Assembly (NCBI RefSeq): GCF_025643255.1
Contig: NZ_CP087112.1
Coordinates: forward strand, 3,348,001 to 3,412,000
From: Halomonas sp. 7T
GTDB lineage: Bacteria; Pseudomonadota; Gammaproteobacteria; Pseudomonadales; Halomonadaceae
Length of the DNA stretch: 64,000 bases
Direction of reading: 5' to 3'
The translations under genes and the position numbers were made by a program. Below the pieces are notes generated by a model. That model worked only from the letters and a program-made list of their open reading frames with translations. It was not told the DNA's origin and did not search any database. This document shows, in pieces, positions 43,518 to 52,670 of this stretch; within the stretch, counting starts at the first letter, position 1; each line of letters begins with the position of its first letter.

Positions 43518-44081
43518 TTAATATGCAACGAGTAGTTTTTTTTCTAGTTTTTTTAAACATTGCTTTCTTTCTTTGATTCGTTTTGCTGGTTGACCCGCGT
43601 AAATGCCGAATGCCTCACATTTAGTAGTCACAAGGCTAAGCGCCCCAATCGCCACACCTTCTTCAAGTGTTACTCCCGGTAGTACAATACTCCCAGAGCC
43701 AATAATAACATGCTTGCCGATATTCACCTCTTTAGAAGTAACGTTTTTAAATTGATCGGGCACCATAGGGTTAGTTAGAAACTCTCCTGAATAATCATCA
43801 TTGCTGCTATAAATAGAAACTCTAGATGATATTCCACAAAAGTCATCTACTATTATTTTACCTGCACCAATAAGTGAGACGTAAGCCGCTATGTGAATAT
43901 AATTTTTAATCTCAATTCCATCTTCCCCCGCTGATAAAATGCAGAAGTCATCAATTCTAACATTGCTTCCTATTTTTATTTTAGAGGGATTGTAGATTGA
44001 AGCCTTATCAGATATTAAAACGTTGTTGCCAAACTCTTTTAATCCAAGAGCGTTTAGTTCGTTATGGTTAAGGTATGCCAC
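43518..44081 (-). CDS. left-handed beta-helix sugar N-acetyltransferase
   Basis: Protein of 187 residues with hexapeptide repeats (VNIGKHVIIGSGSIVLPGVT, VAIGALSLVTTKCEAFGIYA and a terminal GQPAKRIKER), a fold used by acetyl-CoA-dependent acyltransferases. It would acetylate the amino group made by the aminotransferase encoded just upstream. It overlaps that gene by one base and starts with GTG. The gene is noticeably AT-rich, like the last module of the glycosyltransferase at 38291, pointing to shared foreign origin. Exact sugar specificity (Qui4N, Fuc4N or Fuc3N) is not visible. Confidence 0.82.
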   Translation of the reverse strand: MAYLNHNELNALGLKEFGNNVLISDKASIYNPSKIKIGSNVRIDDFCILSAGEDGIEIKNYIHIAAYVSLIGAGKIIVDDFCGISSRVSIYSSNDDYSGEFLTNPMVPDQFKNVTSKEVNIGKHVIIGSGSIVLPGVTLEEGVAIGALSLVTTKCEAFGIYAGQPAKRIKERKQCLKKLEKKLLVAY

Positions 44082-45160
44082 TATAGGTATCTCTTTGTTT
44101 TAGATAGAACATATTTCACGTCGCATCCTGAATAAATAGGCATGCATACTATGCGGCTGGCAATGTCTTTAGAAATAGGCTGTATAGGTTTTTTTCCAAA
44201 ACTTTCCACCGACTCAAGTGAAGGATAAAAATACCGTCTTGTCAGCACGCCATGCTCTTTTAATAGCTCTATTATCCGCACGGCCTGTTCTTCGCTTTCA
44301 AATACTATCGGAAAATAGGCGTAGTTGTAATCCAGCTCTTTTGGTTTAGCTTGTAGTTGCAGGTTCTGGCTCAGTGCTTGCTCGTAGCGGTGCCATACGG
44401 CGGCACGGGCTTTCAAGTTTTCTTCCATTTCATCCAGCACACAAAGCCCCATCGCTGCCTGCAACTCATTCATCTTGGCGTTGATGCCTAGTTCTTCAAT
44501 CGTTTCCGGCCCGGTGATGCCGAAGTTGATCATTTTCTTGGCGCGCTCTAGGTCTTCCTTACGTTTGAATACAATCGCGCCACCTTCGCCTGTATGGAAG
44601 AGCTTGGTGGCGTGAAAGCTAAGCGTGGCGGCATCGCCGTGTTTGAGCAGGCTTTCACCTTTGTAGTTCACACCAAAGGCATGAGAGGCATCATAGATGA
44701 CTTTCAGGTGGTGCTTTTGTGCGATGGAACCGATGGCTTCTACATCGCAGGCGTTGCCAAATACGTGTACGGGCACGATGGCGCGAGTGTTCGGGGTTAT
44801 CGCTGGTTCGATGTTGGCTGGGTTCAAGCACCAGGTGTTGGGGTCAATATCTGCAAATACGGGAATTACGCCTTCCCACTTTAACGAACTGGCGGTTGCC
44901 ACAAACGTAAATGGCGTGGTGATGGCCTCAGTAGGTTCATCACGGCCACTAATGCCCAATGCCCGGTAGGCAATTTGCAAGGCTAGGGTGCCGTTAGCGA
45001 CAAGCAGTAGGTTTTCTACCCCGAGATACGCCTCTAAGCGCTTGGTCAGCTCTTGTACTAATTCACCATTATTGGTGAGCCAGGCGCGCTCATAAATGCC
45101 ATCTATGTAGCGGTTGAGTTTTTCACGGTTAGGCAGGTAAGGCTTGGTAACAGGAATCAT
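44081..45160 (-). CDS. DegT/DnrJ-family dTDP-sugar aminotransferase, VioA-like
   Basis: PLP-dependent sugar aminotransferase of 359 residues. The Schiff-base lysine is in LSFHATKLFHTGEGG, and VIYDASHAFGVNYKG and VPVHVFGNACDVE are typical. The opening IPVTKPYLPNREKLNRYIDG and WLTNNGELVQEL resemble VioA, which makes dTDP-4-amino-4,6-dideoxyglucose (viosamine), more than WecE. Its substrate would be the 4-keto-6-deoxy sugar made by RmlB. AAGG precedes ATG 45160. It lies 42 bp after rmlA in the same operon. Confidence 0.86.
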   Translation of the reverse strand: MIPVTKPYLPNREKLNRYIDGIYERAWLTNNGELVQELTKRLEAYLGVENLLLVANGTLALQIAYRALGISGRDEPTEAITTPFTFVATASSLKWEGVIPVFADIDPNTWCLNPANIEPAITPNTRAIVPVHVFGNACDVEAIGSIAQKHHLKVIYDASHAFGVNYKGESLLKHGDAATLSFHATKLFHTGEGGAIVFKRKEDLERAKKMINFGITGPETIEELGINAKMNELQAAMGLCVLDEMEENLKARAAVWHRYEQALSQNLQLQAKPKELDYNYAYFPIVFESEEQAVRIIELLKEHGVLTRRYFYPSLESVESFGKKPIQPISKDIASRIVCMPIYSGCDVKYVLSKTKRYL

Positions 45161-45202
45161 TGGGTGCCTTTTTATTTAGCGAAATAGTGCGGCATCGGCT
45201 GA

Positions 45203-46081
45203 CTATAAATCGTTGGCTAGTTGCTGCAAATAAGCACCATAACCGCTTTTTCCTAACGGCTTGCTTAGCCTGACCAATGTTTCTTGGCTTAACCAGCCTT
45301 GGTTGAAGGCAATTTCTTCAAGGCAGGCAATTTTGTAGCCCTGGCGTTTCTCTATCGTTTCTACAAACTGGGCGGCTTCTAGCAAGCTTTCGTGGGTGCC
45401 GGTATCTAGCCACGCAAAGCCGCGACCCAAAAGTTCCACGTGTAAATCGCCGCGATCCAAATAGACTTGGTTGATGCTGGTGATTTCTAGCTCGCCTCGT
45501 GAAGAGGGTTGTACCATTTTTGCGATATTAATTACGTCATTATCGTAAAAATACAGGCCGGTAACGGCATAGTTTGAGCGCGGTTTTAGAGGCTTTTCTT
45601 CGATTGATAGGGCGCGTTTATCTGCGTCAAACTCTACTACGCCAAAACGCTCAGGATCTTTGACTTGGTAGCCAAATACGGTGGCACCCTTGCCTTCTTC
45701 TGCCCTGGTAACAGCTTCTTTGAGTTTGGGCGTAAAACCTTGGCCATAAAAAATGTTATCGCCCAGCACTAGGCACACGTTATCGGTGCCGATGAAAGGC
45801 TCCCCAATTAGGAATGCCTGTGCTAAACCTTCAGGCTTGGGCTGTACCGCATACTGCAAATGGATACCAAAGCGACTGCCATCACCCAATAATCGCTGAA
45901 AGCTTGCTTGATCGTCGGGCGTGGTAATTATCAATATCTCCCGAATGCCCGCCAGCATTAGCACTGAAAGCGGGTAGTAGATCATGGGTTTGTCGTAGAT
46001 GGGCAGCAGCTGCTTGGAGACACCCATGGTGATGGGATAAAGCCGAGAGCCACTGCCGCCTGCAAGGATAATACCTTTCAT
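45203..46081 (-). CDS. rmlA: glucose-1-phosphate thymidylyltransferase
   Basis: Protein of 292 residues that makes dTDP-glucose. The nucleotidyltransferase signature [20 protein letters not shown] is at the start, with [40 protein letters not shown] and the C-terminal [15 protein letters not shown] region. All are standard RmlA/RffH features, and length is normal. Its start overlaps the rmlB stop by 4 bp. It opens the dTDP-sugar route together with rmlB. Confidence 0.96.
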   Translation of the reverse strand: MKGIILAGGSGSRLYPITMGVSKQLLPIYDKPMIYYPLSVLMLAGIREILIITTPDDQASFQRLLGDGSRFGIHLQYAVQPKPEGLAQAFLIGEPFIGTDNVCLVLGDNIFYGQGFTPKLKEAVTRAEEGKGATVFGYQVKDPERFGVVEFDADKRALSIEEKPLKPRSNYAVTGLYFYDNDVINIAKMVQPSSRGELEITSINQVYLDRGDLHVELLGRGFAWLDTGTHESLLEAAQFVETIEKRQGYKIACLEEIAFNQGWLSQETLVRLSKPLGKSGYGAYLQQLANDL

Positions 46082-47148
46082 AACTGCCCTTCGCGATGCG
46101 TTGTCATATCGTTATCGGCATCTGCGGTTGCTTCTTTAAATGGCGAGTGCTTATCCATACCAAGTGCCCATACAACAGTTTTGTGTAACCCGCTGCTGAA
46201 GCTTTCCGAAGGTTTCCATCCAAGTTCATGCGTGATTTTGCTGTTATCGATAGCGTAGCGTTGGTCGTGCCCAGGGCGGTCTGTTACGTAGCTGATTTGT
46301 TCTGAATAGGAGCCACCAGCGCGGGGTGCTATCTCATCAAGTAATCTACATATCTCATGCACAACATCAATGTTGCTGTGTTCGTTGTTGCCGCCAATGT
46401 TGTAAGTGTTCCCTATGCGCCCTTGGGTCAGTACTTGATGCAGAGCGCGGGCATGGTCGTCAACATACAGCCAGTCTCGTCGTTGTTGCCCATCGCCATA
46501 AATGGGCAAGCTTTCTCCCGCCAGCGCGCGGTTAATCATCAGCGGGATCAGTTTTTCTTGATGCTGCCATGGCCCGTAGTTATTTGAGCAATTTGTAATC
46601 AGGGTGGGTAGGCCATAGGTGCGGTGCCAAGCTCTGACTAGATGGTCTGAGCTCGCTTTGCTGGCTGAGTAAGGCGAACTTGGGGCATAAGGCGTTGTTT
46701 CAGTAAACGCTGGGTCGTTAGGCGCTAAATCACCATACACCTCATCCGTCGAGATATGGTGAAAGCGAAACCGCCCCCGCTTGCTGCTCGCTAATGTTTG
46801 CCAGTAATGGCGGCTTGCTTCTAACAGTGTGTAGGTGCCGACAATATTCGTTTCAATAAAATCAGCTGGGCCGCTGATAGAGCGGTCTACATGGCTTTCA
46901 GCGGCTAGGTGCATAACCGCATCAGGCTGGTATTGAGCAAACAGTTCGTTGAGCGCAGCTTGGTCGCAGATGTCTATTGACGCCAAGTGGTGGCGCTCGT
47001 TAGTTAGCGCCCCGCCCAGCGCACTGAGGTTGGCAGCGTAGGTCAGTTTGTCAATGTTGATCACGCGCCAGCCGGTGTTTTCCATCAAGTAGCGCACAAC
47101 GGCACTGCCAATGAAGCCTGCGCCGCCCGTTACAAACAATGTGGCCAT
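46078..47148 (-). CDS. rmlB: dTDP-glucose 4,6-dehydratase
   Basis: Extended short-chain dehydrogenase of 356 residues that converts dTDP-glucose to dTDP-4-keto-6-deoxyglucose. Landmarks are [40 protein letters not shown], the catalytic [12 protein letters not shown] and [18 protein letters not shown]. It is the first gene of the leftward rmlB-rmlA-aminotransferase-acetyltransferase operon. No rmlC or rmlD is nearby, which argues against rhamnose and for an amino sugar. Confidence 0.96.
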   Translation of the reverse strand: MATLFVTGGAGFIGSAVVRYLMENTGWRVINIDKLTYAANLSALGGALTNERHHLASIDICDQAALNELFAQYQPDAVMHLAAESHVDRSISGPADFIETNIVGTYTLLEASRHYWQTLASSKRGRFRFHHISTDEVYGDLAPNDPAFTETTPYAPSSPYSASKASSDHLVRAWHRTYGLPTLITNCSNNYGPWQHQEKLIPLMINRALAGESLPIYGDGQQRRDWLYVDDHARALHQVLTQGRIGNTYNIGGNNEHSNIDVVHEICRLLDEIAPRAGGSYSEQISYVTDRPGHDQRYAIDNSKITHELGWKPSESFSSGLHKTVVWALGMDKHSPFKEATADADNDMTTHREGQL

Positions 47149-47803
47149 GTGGTTTAGGTGCCCTGGTACTTAAACGTTGTTACAACAGCATAAAAGCCAT
47201 TCAAGACTGATGAGTTTGCCATAAGTATTTTTAGTTAATCGCAAGAAAAGCGAGCTTGAAGGGCAGTACATCAAAACGGCAATACCAGGGTGTGATGATT
47301 AACACGATGAACTTTCACCTGAAGTTCAAGCTTGGGTATCCATTGTCTGTCTGAGCCAGGATGCTGTTGAAGTCACTATTATTGAAAACGCGCAACATCT
47401 CTATCAATGGGTTTAGGCACTGCAATCCTAAGAAGCACTATGACCACCGATGGTGAGCGACAATGCATTGGCATAGGATTAAAAAAAGTTGCCGGATTAA
47501 ACTGCAACGTGAGCGTACGATCAGGGAGCATGAGATTGCTTCGTCGTTGTTGTGCCATTCTTAAGCAGGCGTGATGCATCAGTGCGACAATATCGGCCAG
47601 TGCAACCTCTGCGATTAGCGGCGGAACAGCCCAGGGTAGTGCGGCCCAATGCAAATGTAGAGGGCAAGCCGGATATTATTCTGTTTAGAATGGGTCGCCA
47701 GGAAGCCAAATGCTGCTGAGAAGCTGGGTTAATTACCCTTTAGATGCGTGCTATGGCTGGTAAGCTGAGAATACCTACATCTGCTTGCACCGCTAGGAGT
47801 ACC
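47149..47803. other. 655-bp region without a clear gene
   Basis: The stretch lies between divergent rmlB and the small-protein pair. A short open piece at about 47310-47415 reads LSPEVQAWVSIVCLSQDAVE and onward but has no start and ends in a stop, so it may be gene debris. It includes one partial REP-like copy (47532-47546). Promoters for both flanking operons should lie here. Confidence 0.45.
47532..47546 (-). repeat. partial REP-like repeat, copy c
   Basis: GAGATTGCTTCGTCG matches the left half of the copy at 48353. Confidence 0.45.
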
Positions 47804-48163
47804 GTGAAGTCTCACGCCACCACTATCTCAGCTGTTTCTGTAGTGAACGAGCTAATTCCCAAACTCGATGCTGTGGAACATCAGGTTGAGCAGACGATTA
47901 GCGCCATGCTTGAAACAAGCCAGCTGCCGAGGCAAATAGAGCGTTATACGAAGCTACAGGCCGAGTTTCAGCTGGAACTCACCATGATTCGTATGAATTT
48001 GGAACATTTGCTAAAACGTTATAGCCAAGAGCTAGCGGCTGTGGTGAATGACCCGCGCCAGGATGTGCTGCTTACGTTAGATGCGTATGAAGCCACCGCC
48101 ATTGAAAACGCAAAACAGCTGTATCGTCGGGTGCAGGCACTACAAACCCAAGGGGTAACATGA
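47804..48163 (+). CDS. small helical protein of unknown function
   Basis: Protein of 119 residues, almost wholly helical with heptad-like patterns (VVNELIPKLDAVEHQVEQTI, and RYTKLQAEFQLELTMIRMNL). GTG 47804 follows AGGAG at short spacing; the open frame extends 20 codons further upstream without a ribosome site. It overlaps the next gene as ATGA. Small coiled-coil pairs near flagellin are often chaperones or hook-associated helpers, but I cannot assign FliS or FliT from sequence. Confidence 0.6.
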   Translation: MKSHATTISAVSVVNELIPKLDAVEHQVEQTISAMLETSQLPRQIERYTKLQAEFQLELTMIRMNLEHLLKRYSQELAAVVNDPRQDVLLTLDAYEATAIENAKQLYRRVQALQTQGVT

Positions 48164-48354
48164 CGCCTGACGACCACCAGCGCGTGATTGACGAGCTTCA
48201 AACGCTCATCGAAGAAACACAACAAACGTTAACCCGTTTTGAAGCCACAGGCATGGATGAAGAGCTGGCAGCGGATTACGAAAAGCTGCTGACAATATTA
48301 GATAACGCCATTAAACAGCAACGCGAGCATACCAAGGCGCTGCTGTTAGTATGA
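48160..48354 (+). CDS. very small helical protein of unknown function
   Basis: Protein of 64 residues (MTPDDHQRVIDELQTLIEET at the start), acidic and helical, translationally coupled to the gene before it by a 4-bp overlap. The coupling and matching helix-forming character suggest the two proteins form a complex. I do not recognise the family. A REP-like repeat begins at its stop codon. Confidence 0.58.
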   Translation: MTPDDHQRVIDELQTLIEETQQTLTRFEATGMDEELAADYEKLLTILDNAIKQQREHTKALLLV

Positions 48355-48388
48355 GATTGCTTCGTCGCTACACTCCTCGCAACGACAT
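48353..48388 (-). repeat. REP-like palindromic repeat, copy d
   Basis: GAGATTGCTTCGTCGCTAC followed by ACTCCTCGCAACGACAT is a complete copy: GATTGCTTCG and CTCGCAACGAC flank a short loop, as in widespread bacterial REP units. Confidence 0.65.
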
Positions 48389-48453
48389 ATTCAGGTCATG
48401 GGGCTTGGGTAGCAATAATCAATCCACTGCGTGTTAGGCGTTTGCCTCTGGTG

Positions 48454-50022
48454 CTATAACGACTCTACTTCAAACGCTACGATTTGGCGTTTAACGCTTG
48501 AAAACTCTACGCCGACCAAATGAATCGGCTTGCCGCTGGCGCGGTGCTTGTCGGCATAGCCTTTGGCTTTGATCTGCTCAAGCGCTTTGCCTTCTGGTAG
48601 CTGCTCTACCACTTTGAATTCGAATAGGTAGATGTGGCCATTAAAATCGACGCTCATATCCACTTTGCCCTGGTGGCTGGCATCTTCCACCGTCACGTTC
48701 ACGCCCAGCGCGGCGAAGTGGCTGTAAAAGACGCTCGCGTAGTGGCCTTCATATTGGGCGATAGGGTTGTTGCGGTACCAGTCGTGGGGTAAACCGGCAT
48801 AAAGCGCTTTAAGGTGAGTTTCTAGGCCTGTCAGATCATGTTTCAGAAGCACGTTAAAAAGCGCCAATTGATAGGTTTGTGCTTCACTGTTCTGAATGCC
48901 CAGCACGGGCAGTAGAAATTCGTTCAGGCTACTTTCTACTTCTCGGTTAGGAAAGCCGAGCGAGTAAAGCCGGTAGCCGGTCATGGGCTCTTGCACGTCT
49001 TGAATCGTAATGTAACCCGTCTGGAACAGCAGCGCCTCAGTGGCGATGTCATCCACATCAAAGCGGCCTAGCAACTGCGCCTTTGCTTGGAGCGTATTAA
49101 GTTGTGGTGTAAACACTCCGCGTTGCTTTAACAGGTCAATTAAAAAGGTGGGCGTGGCGCTCTCAAACCAGTAAGGCCCAAATTCGCGTTTTTGTAACAG
49201 CAGCAATACGTCAAACGGGTTATAGACACTAGGAACGTCTTGCCCGCCCCAGCGGTAGCCGTTGTACCAGCGGCGGATCTCTTCACGGTCAAGCCCCGGT
49301 AGTTCTGGCGCAAATACCGTATCCACATCGTGATTGGTATAGCCGCAAATGGCCGCGTAAGGGGCGTCTAACGTAATGTCGTTGAGGTTATTGAGCCCTG
49401 AAAACAGACTGACTTTGCTGAACTTGGAAACGCCGGTCAGCAGCACAAAGTGCAGGTGGGGGTCGGCATCTTTAAGCACGCTATAGAGGTTTTTTAGCCC
49501 CTCGCGCAGTTCACGCGCCCTATTGCCGTCGAGGATATTGTCCAGGGTGGGTTTGTCATACTCATCGATTAGCACTACCACACGCTGGCCATAGTGCGAG
49601 TGGGCTTGGCGAATAAGCTGCTCAAACTCACCGGCGATATCGGTATCGTAGGTGAGCGTTAGCCCTAGGCGCTCGCGCTCCGTATGTAACTGGTCGCGGA
49701 TACGGACATCCAGCTCCTGGCGATTCTGCATCACACCACTGCCAAAACTTAAGCGCACCACAGGGTAGCGCCGCTGCCAGTCCCACTTATCGTGAATATA
49801 TAATCCGTCAAATAGCGCTTCGCGGCCTTCAAACAGGCAGGCTAGGGTATCTAGCAGCAGGCTTTTGCCAAACCGCCGTGGGCGCGAAAGGAAGTAGTAC
49901 TTGTTCTGATTGACCAGCGTCTCAATGAACCGCGTTTTATCGACGTAGTAGTAGCCGCCTTCGCGGATATCTGAAAAAGTTTGTATCCCGATGGGCAGCT
50001 TACGACGATGAGCAGATGGCAT
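48454..50022 (-). CDS. AAA-ATPase-like/PD-(D/E)XK nuclease-like protein
   Basis: Protein of 522 residues. The N-terminal AAA-ATPase-like domain (PF09820 type) has the P-loop SRPRRFGKSLLLDTL (about residue 36-50) and Walker B RVVVLIDEYDKPTLDN. The C-terminal domain has a PD-(D/E)XK nuclease core, VDMSVDFNGHIYLFEFKVVE, with Asp, Glu and Lys in place. Start ATG 50022 is preceded by TTGGAGG; an upstream extension is unlikely. Such proteins are common in many bacteria, often in several copies, and have no settled function. A decayed relative lies at 11942-12670 with the same orientation. Confidence 0.85.
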   Translation of the reverse strand: MPSAHRRKLPIGIQTFSDIREGGYYYVDKTRFIETLVNQNKYYFLSRPRRFGKSLLLDTLACLFEGREALFDGLYIHDKWDWQRRYPVVRLSFGSGVMQNRQELDVRIRDQLHTERERLGLTLTYDTDIAGEFEQLIRQAHSHYGQRVVVLIDEYDKPTLDNILDGNRARELREGLKNLYSVLKDADPHLHFVLLTGVSKFSKVSLFSGLNNLNDITLDAPYAAICGYTNHDVDTVFAPELPGLDREEIRRWYNGYRWGGQDVPSVYNPFDVLLLLQKREFGPYWFESATPTFLIDLLKQRGVFTPQLNTLQAKAQLLGRFDVDDIATEALLFQTGYITIQDVQEPMTGYRLYSLGFPNREVESSLNEFLLPVLGIQNSEAQTYQLALFNVLLKHDLTGLETHLKALYAGLPHDWYRNNPIAQYEGHYASVFYSHFAALGVNVTVEDASHQGKVDMSVDFNGHIYLFEFKVVEQLPEGKALEQIKAKGYADKHRASGKPIHLVGVEFSSVKRQIVAFEVESL

Positions 50023-50362
50023 GCTGGCCTCCAATAATGAAACCGGTCGAACCCTGAACAGTCTAGCATGCCGAAGAGTGGTGTAGGCCGTACTTAGAGC
50101 GCACATGAATGATGGGTTTAGATAGCACGTAAGTGCTGATTAAAGAAGTTCAAGCCATGCTTTGAGTGAATAGGGCCAGCCAGACACTTGGTGTATGCTG
50201 TTTAGCTGATATATCTCACTATTAAGCTCGGCAAGCGTGGCATGCTAGGGCGCGTTTTATCATCAACCGAAGGGAATCGGCGGTGGATACCATGGCATTA
50301 ACACTCGTCATTGCGGGCAACGCGAAGGTGTAACGCCGCTTGATGTTGCGTTGCTGGGTGGT
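50023..50362. other. 340-bp intergenic region, no gene seen
   Basis: Between the ATPase/nuclease gene and the secreted-protein gene downstream. No open frame with a ribosome site, and no strong hairpin. The AT-rich part near 50200-50270 may hold a promoter for the leftward ATPase gene. Confidence 0.4.
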
Positions 50363-50842
50363 TTATTCGGTCTCTATGAGGATGGGAACTTCCACTCTGC
50401 TAATGCCCCCCAGTCGCCATGCTTCAATGGAACGGCTGCCCTCTGGTACCTGCACAGAACCCCACGCCACCCGAAACGTGGTGGCGTACACCGCGCCGTC
50501 TCCCATCACAATGCTGGCGTTAATGTGGTATCGCCGCTTTTGCTCTTGCATCTGTGCATCATCAAGATCGGATTGTATGTCAATATTTTCGATACCGTGC
50601 TCGTTACATGCGCGATGAAAGGCGGCAAACTTTTCATCGTAATAGGGGTCGGGTTCGATCTTGCGTTGATGTAAAGAAAGGTGCCGCGCTTTATCGCCAT
50701 CGCAGATGGCTTGAATAGCGGCTGCCACCATGCCGGTGGCTGTCTCGCTGTGGGCGACATTGGCGAGTGCAGAGAACGATAGCAGCAACGAGAAAACCGT
50801 CGCGATGAACGAAACGGCTACAGCAGCAGTCGGTTTGACCAT
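50363..50842 (-). CDS. secreted protein of unknown function
   Basis: Protein of 159 residues with a signal peptide (AAVAVSFIATVFSLLLSFSALA, residues about 6-27, cut after ALA). The mature part has CDGDKARHLSLHQRKIEPDP and CNEHGIENIDI, two cysteines that could form a disulfide, and no recognised domain. AAGGGA lies seven bases before ATG 50842; the longer open frame upstream lacks one. It stands alone on its strand. Confidence 0.65.
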   Translation of the reverse strand: MVKPTAAVAVSFIATVFSLLLSFSALANVAHSETATGMVAAAIQAICDGDKARHLSLHQRKIEPDPYYDEKFAAFHRACNEHGIENIDIQSDLDDAQMQEQKRRYHINASIVMGDGAVYATTFRVAWGSVQVPEGSRSIEAWRLGGISRVEVPILIETE

Positions 50843-50987
50843 GTCTATTTCCCTTGGTGTCACTCTTGTTTTAAACAACGTAGGCTTTTCAAACTTTTTT
50901 AAAACCTAGACGTTTCAAACATAGGCGCCATTGGCGCATCACGCCAAAGGGGGAATCAACGTGTGTGGTCGTTCGGCATCAACAAAC

Positions 50988-51012
50988 AGGGCGCGGTGAG
51001 TCACCGCGCCCT
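50988..51012 (-). terminator. terminator after the ATP-grasp gene
   Basis: AGGGCGCGGTGA and TCACCGCGCCCT form a perfect 12-bp stem with a very tight turn, followed on the minus strand by TGTTTGTTG. It lies 54 bp after the stop at 51066. Confidence 0.72.
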
Positions 51013-51065
51013 TCGTCAATGTGTTGCTTCAAAGTGCCGTTTCAATGTGCTTGTTCAACCAGCGG

Positions 51066-52373
51066 CTATACGTAAAAGTCCAAATCCTCTTGGGCTTTCA
51101 GCAGATCCCGCATTTTGATGGGGTCATCACCGAAGAAGAAGACGAGCCCCCAATGCGTGCCGAAGGCTGAGCGGTCGGGCACCGTCTCCTCGGTGGGCGC
51201 CACCAGTTCATGCGACTCGAAATAGGGGTGGTCGACACACTCTGGGGGCATTACCAGTTTGCTGACCACACGGCGGCGTGGGTACACACCGAAGCAACCC
51301 GCGTAGCCTTTCGCATCCACGACTTCTTTGGGGAAGAAGGCGGCGACTTCCTCTTTGGTGCTTTTCGGGTCGAACACCAGCATAGAGGCTTGGTAGGCGT
51401 TGAAGCCGTAGGCTTTTTCAATCAGCTCAAACGCTTTGAAGCCCGGCGGGCGGTAGGCAACTTCGCCAAAGTACATCTCACCATCGGCGGTCACGAAGTA
51501 CTCGGGGTGAATCAAGCCAAACTGGATATCGAACGTTTTAATCAGCAGTTCGATCTGTTTGGTGATGGCGTTGCGCCAGCTTTCGAGTTCTGCCGTCGCA
51601 GGGACGAATACCGAATAGCCCAGCGTGACATATTCCGAAATATTCAGGAACTGGATTTTGCCGTCGTGTATCCAGGCTTCAACGGCAAACTCCCAGCCGC
51701 TTAGATGGCTTTCCATCAACAGCGGATACTCTTCATCCGGAATATTGTCGATTTCCTCTAACGTGCGAATCATCCGGTGGCCAAGACAGCCGGCTTTATC
51801 GAAGGCTTTGACGTGAATCGGGTCGTCCGGGTCGCCGTCGAGCTTGAGCAGCGTCTGGTTAACGCGTTTCATAAAGCGAACGATGTCTTCTTTTTCGTGC
51901 GCTTCTTCAAAGATCCCGACGCGGATGCCGCCGAGCTGGGCACGGCGTTTCATCAACGCTTTATCGCGGAAAAGAATTGACTGCCCGTACATGCGGGGGC
52001 TGTCCATAAGGACAGAGTTGATCGCGCCAGACCATTCCACGGTTTCTTCAAATAGCGGGATGGCAACGTCAACGCCTTCGGCTTTCAGCCGCTCGGCGAT
52101 TTCCATGGAACGATCGTTCAGTCGCACAAAATTCCAAGAAATATAGGGAATATTGTTGGCGGTACAGAAATCTTCGGCCCACTCTGGGGCCACAACGACA
52201 TAGCGGCGGTCAAATTTTTGCGCCGCTTTAATCGCATTCACGCTCCAGCCAAGCAGGGCAATATAGCCTTTGTTGGGGTCTTTAGGGGTCTCGGTGCCTT
52301 TCACCGAGTCCAGGTCAGGGTCGCGCCACGCCGCGACGGCTTCGGGTAACTGTTTTTCTGATGTTATCGACAT
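51066..52373 (-). CDS. ATP-grasp superfamily ligase-like enzyme
   Basis: Protein of 435 residues. An N-terminal pre-ATP-grasp region (about 35-140, IALLGWSVNAIKAAQKFD) is followed by an ATP-grasp domain with FRDKALMKRRAQLGGI, QTLLKLDGD-type lysine contact, YPLLMESHLSGWEFAVEAWI and YFGEVAYRPPGFKAF near the metal site. Such enzymes join a carboxylate to an amine or thiol using ATP; the substrate is not evident. It lies 5' to 5' (with one gene between) from ovoA, so a link to histidine-derived thiols is possible but unproven. Its terminator is strong, so it ends its own unit. Confidence 0.75.
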   Translation of the reverse strand: MSITSEKQLPEAVAAWRDPDLDSVKGTETPKDPNKGYIALLGWSVNAIKAAQKFDRRYVVVAPEWAEDFCTANNIPYISWNFVRLNDRSMEIAERLKAEGVDVAIPLFEETVEWSGAINSVLMDSPRMYGQSILFRDKALMKRRAQLGGIRVGIFEEAHEKEDIVRFMKRVNQTLLKLDGDPDDPIHVKAFDKAGCLGHRMIRTLEEIDNIPDEEYPLLMESHLSGWEFAVEAWIHDGKIQFLNISEYVTLGYSVFVPATAELESWRNAITKQIELLIKTFDIQFGLIHPEYFVTADGEMYFGEVAYRPPGFKAFELIEKAYGFNAYQASMLVFDPKSTKEEVAAFFPKEVVDAKGYAGCFGVYPRRRVVSKLVMPPECVDHPYFESHELVAPTEETVPDRSAFGTHWGLVFFFGDDPIKMRDLLKAQEDLDFYV

Positions 52374-52670
52374 TCAGTGTTCTCCTTTGCTGGTTAACCC
52401 AGGCTGACAGCACCGCATCAAGGCGCATCAGGTGAACTAAGCCGCAATCAGTCATGTTTTGAAGAAGGGGCGGGAAGGGGGTCGAAAAGCCTGCGCTGGG
52501 CGGTGTTATAAGATCCTTCTCAGTTCAATGTTATTGCTAACATAACTACTTAACATAGACGAGTTCGCTATCATTGGCAATTCAACGCAAACGCCTATTG
52601 TAAAGTTGGCACGCTTGTTGCGCAGGAGATAAAACATGTCTAATGGCTAATATTTTTGTGTTTTATTTAT

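Noticed and set aside
45203..47148. Rhamnose biosynthesis as the purpose of rmlA and rmlB
   Set aside because: rmlC and rmlD are absent, and an aminotransferase and acetyltransferase follow instead.
47379..47654. 91-codon frame on the minus strand in the rmlB upstream gap
   Set aside because: No ribosome site; it runs through a partial REP copy; low-complexity residue pattern typical of chance frames.
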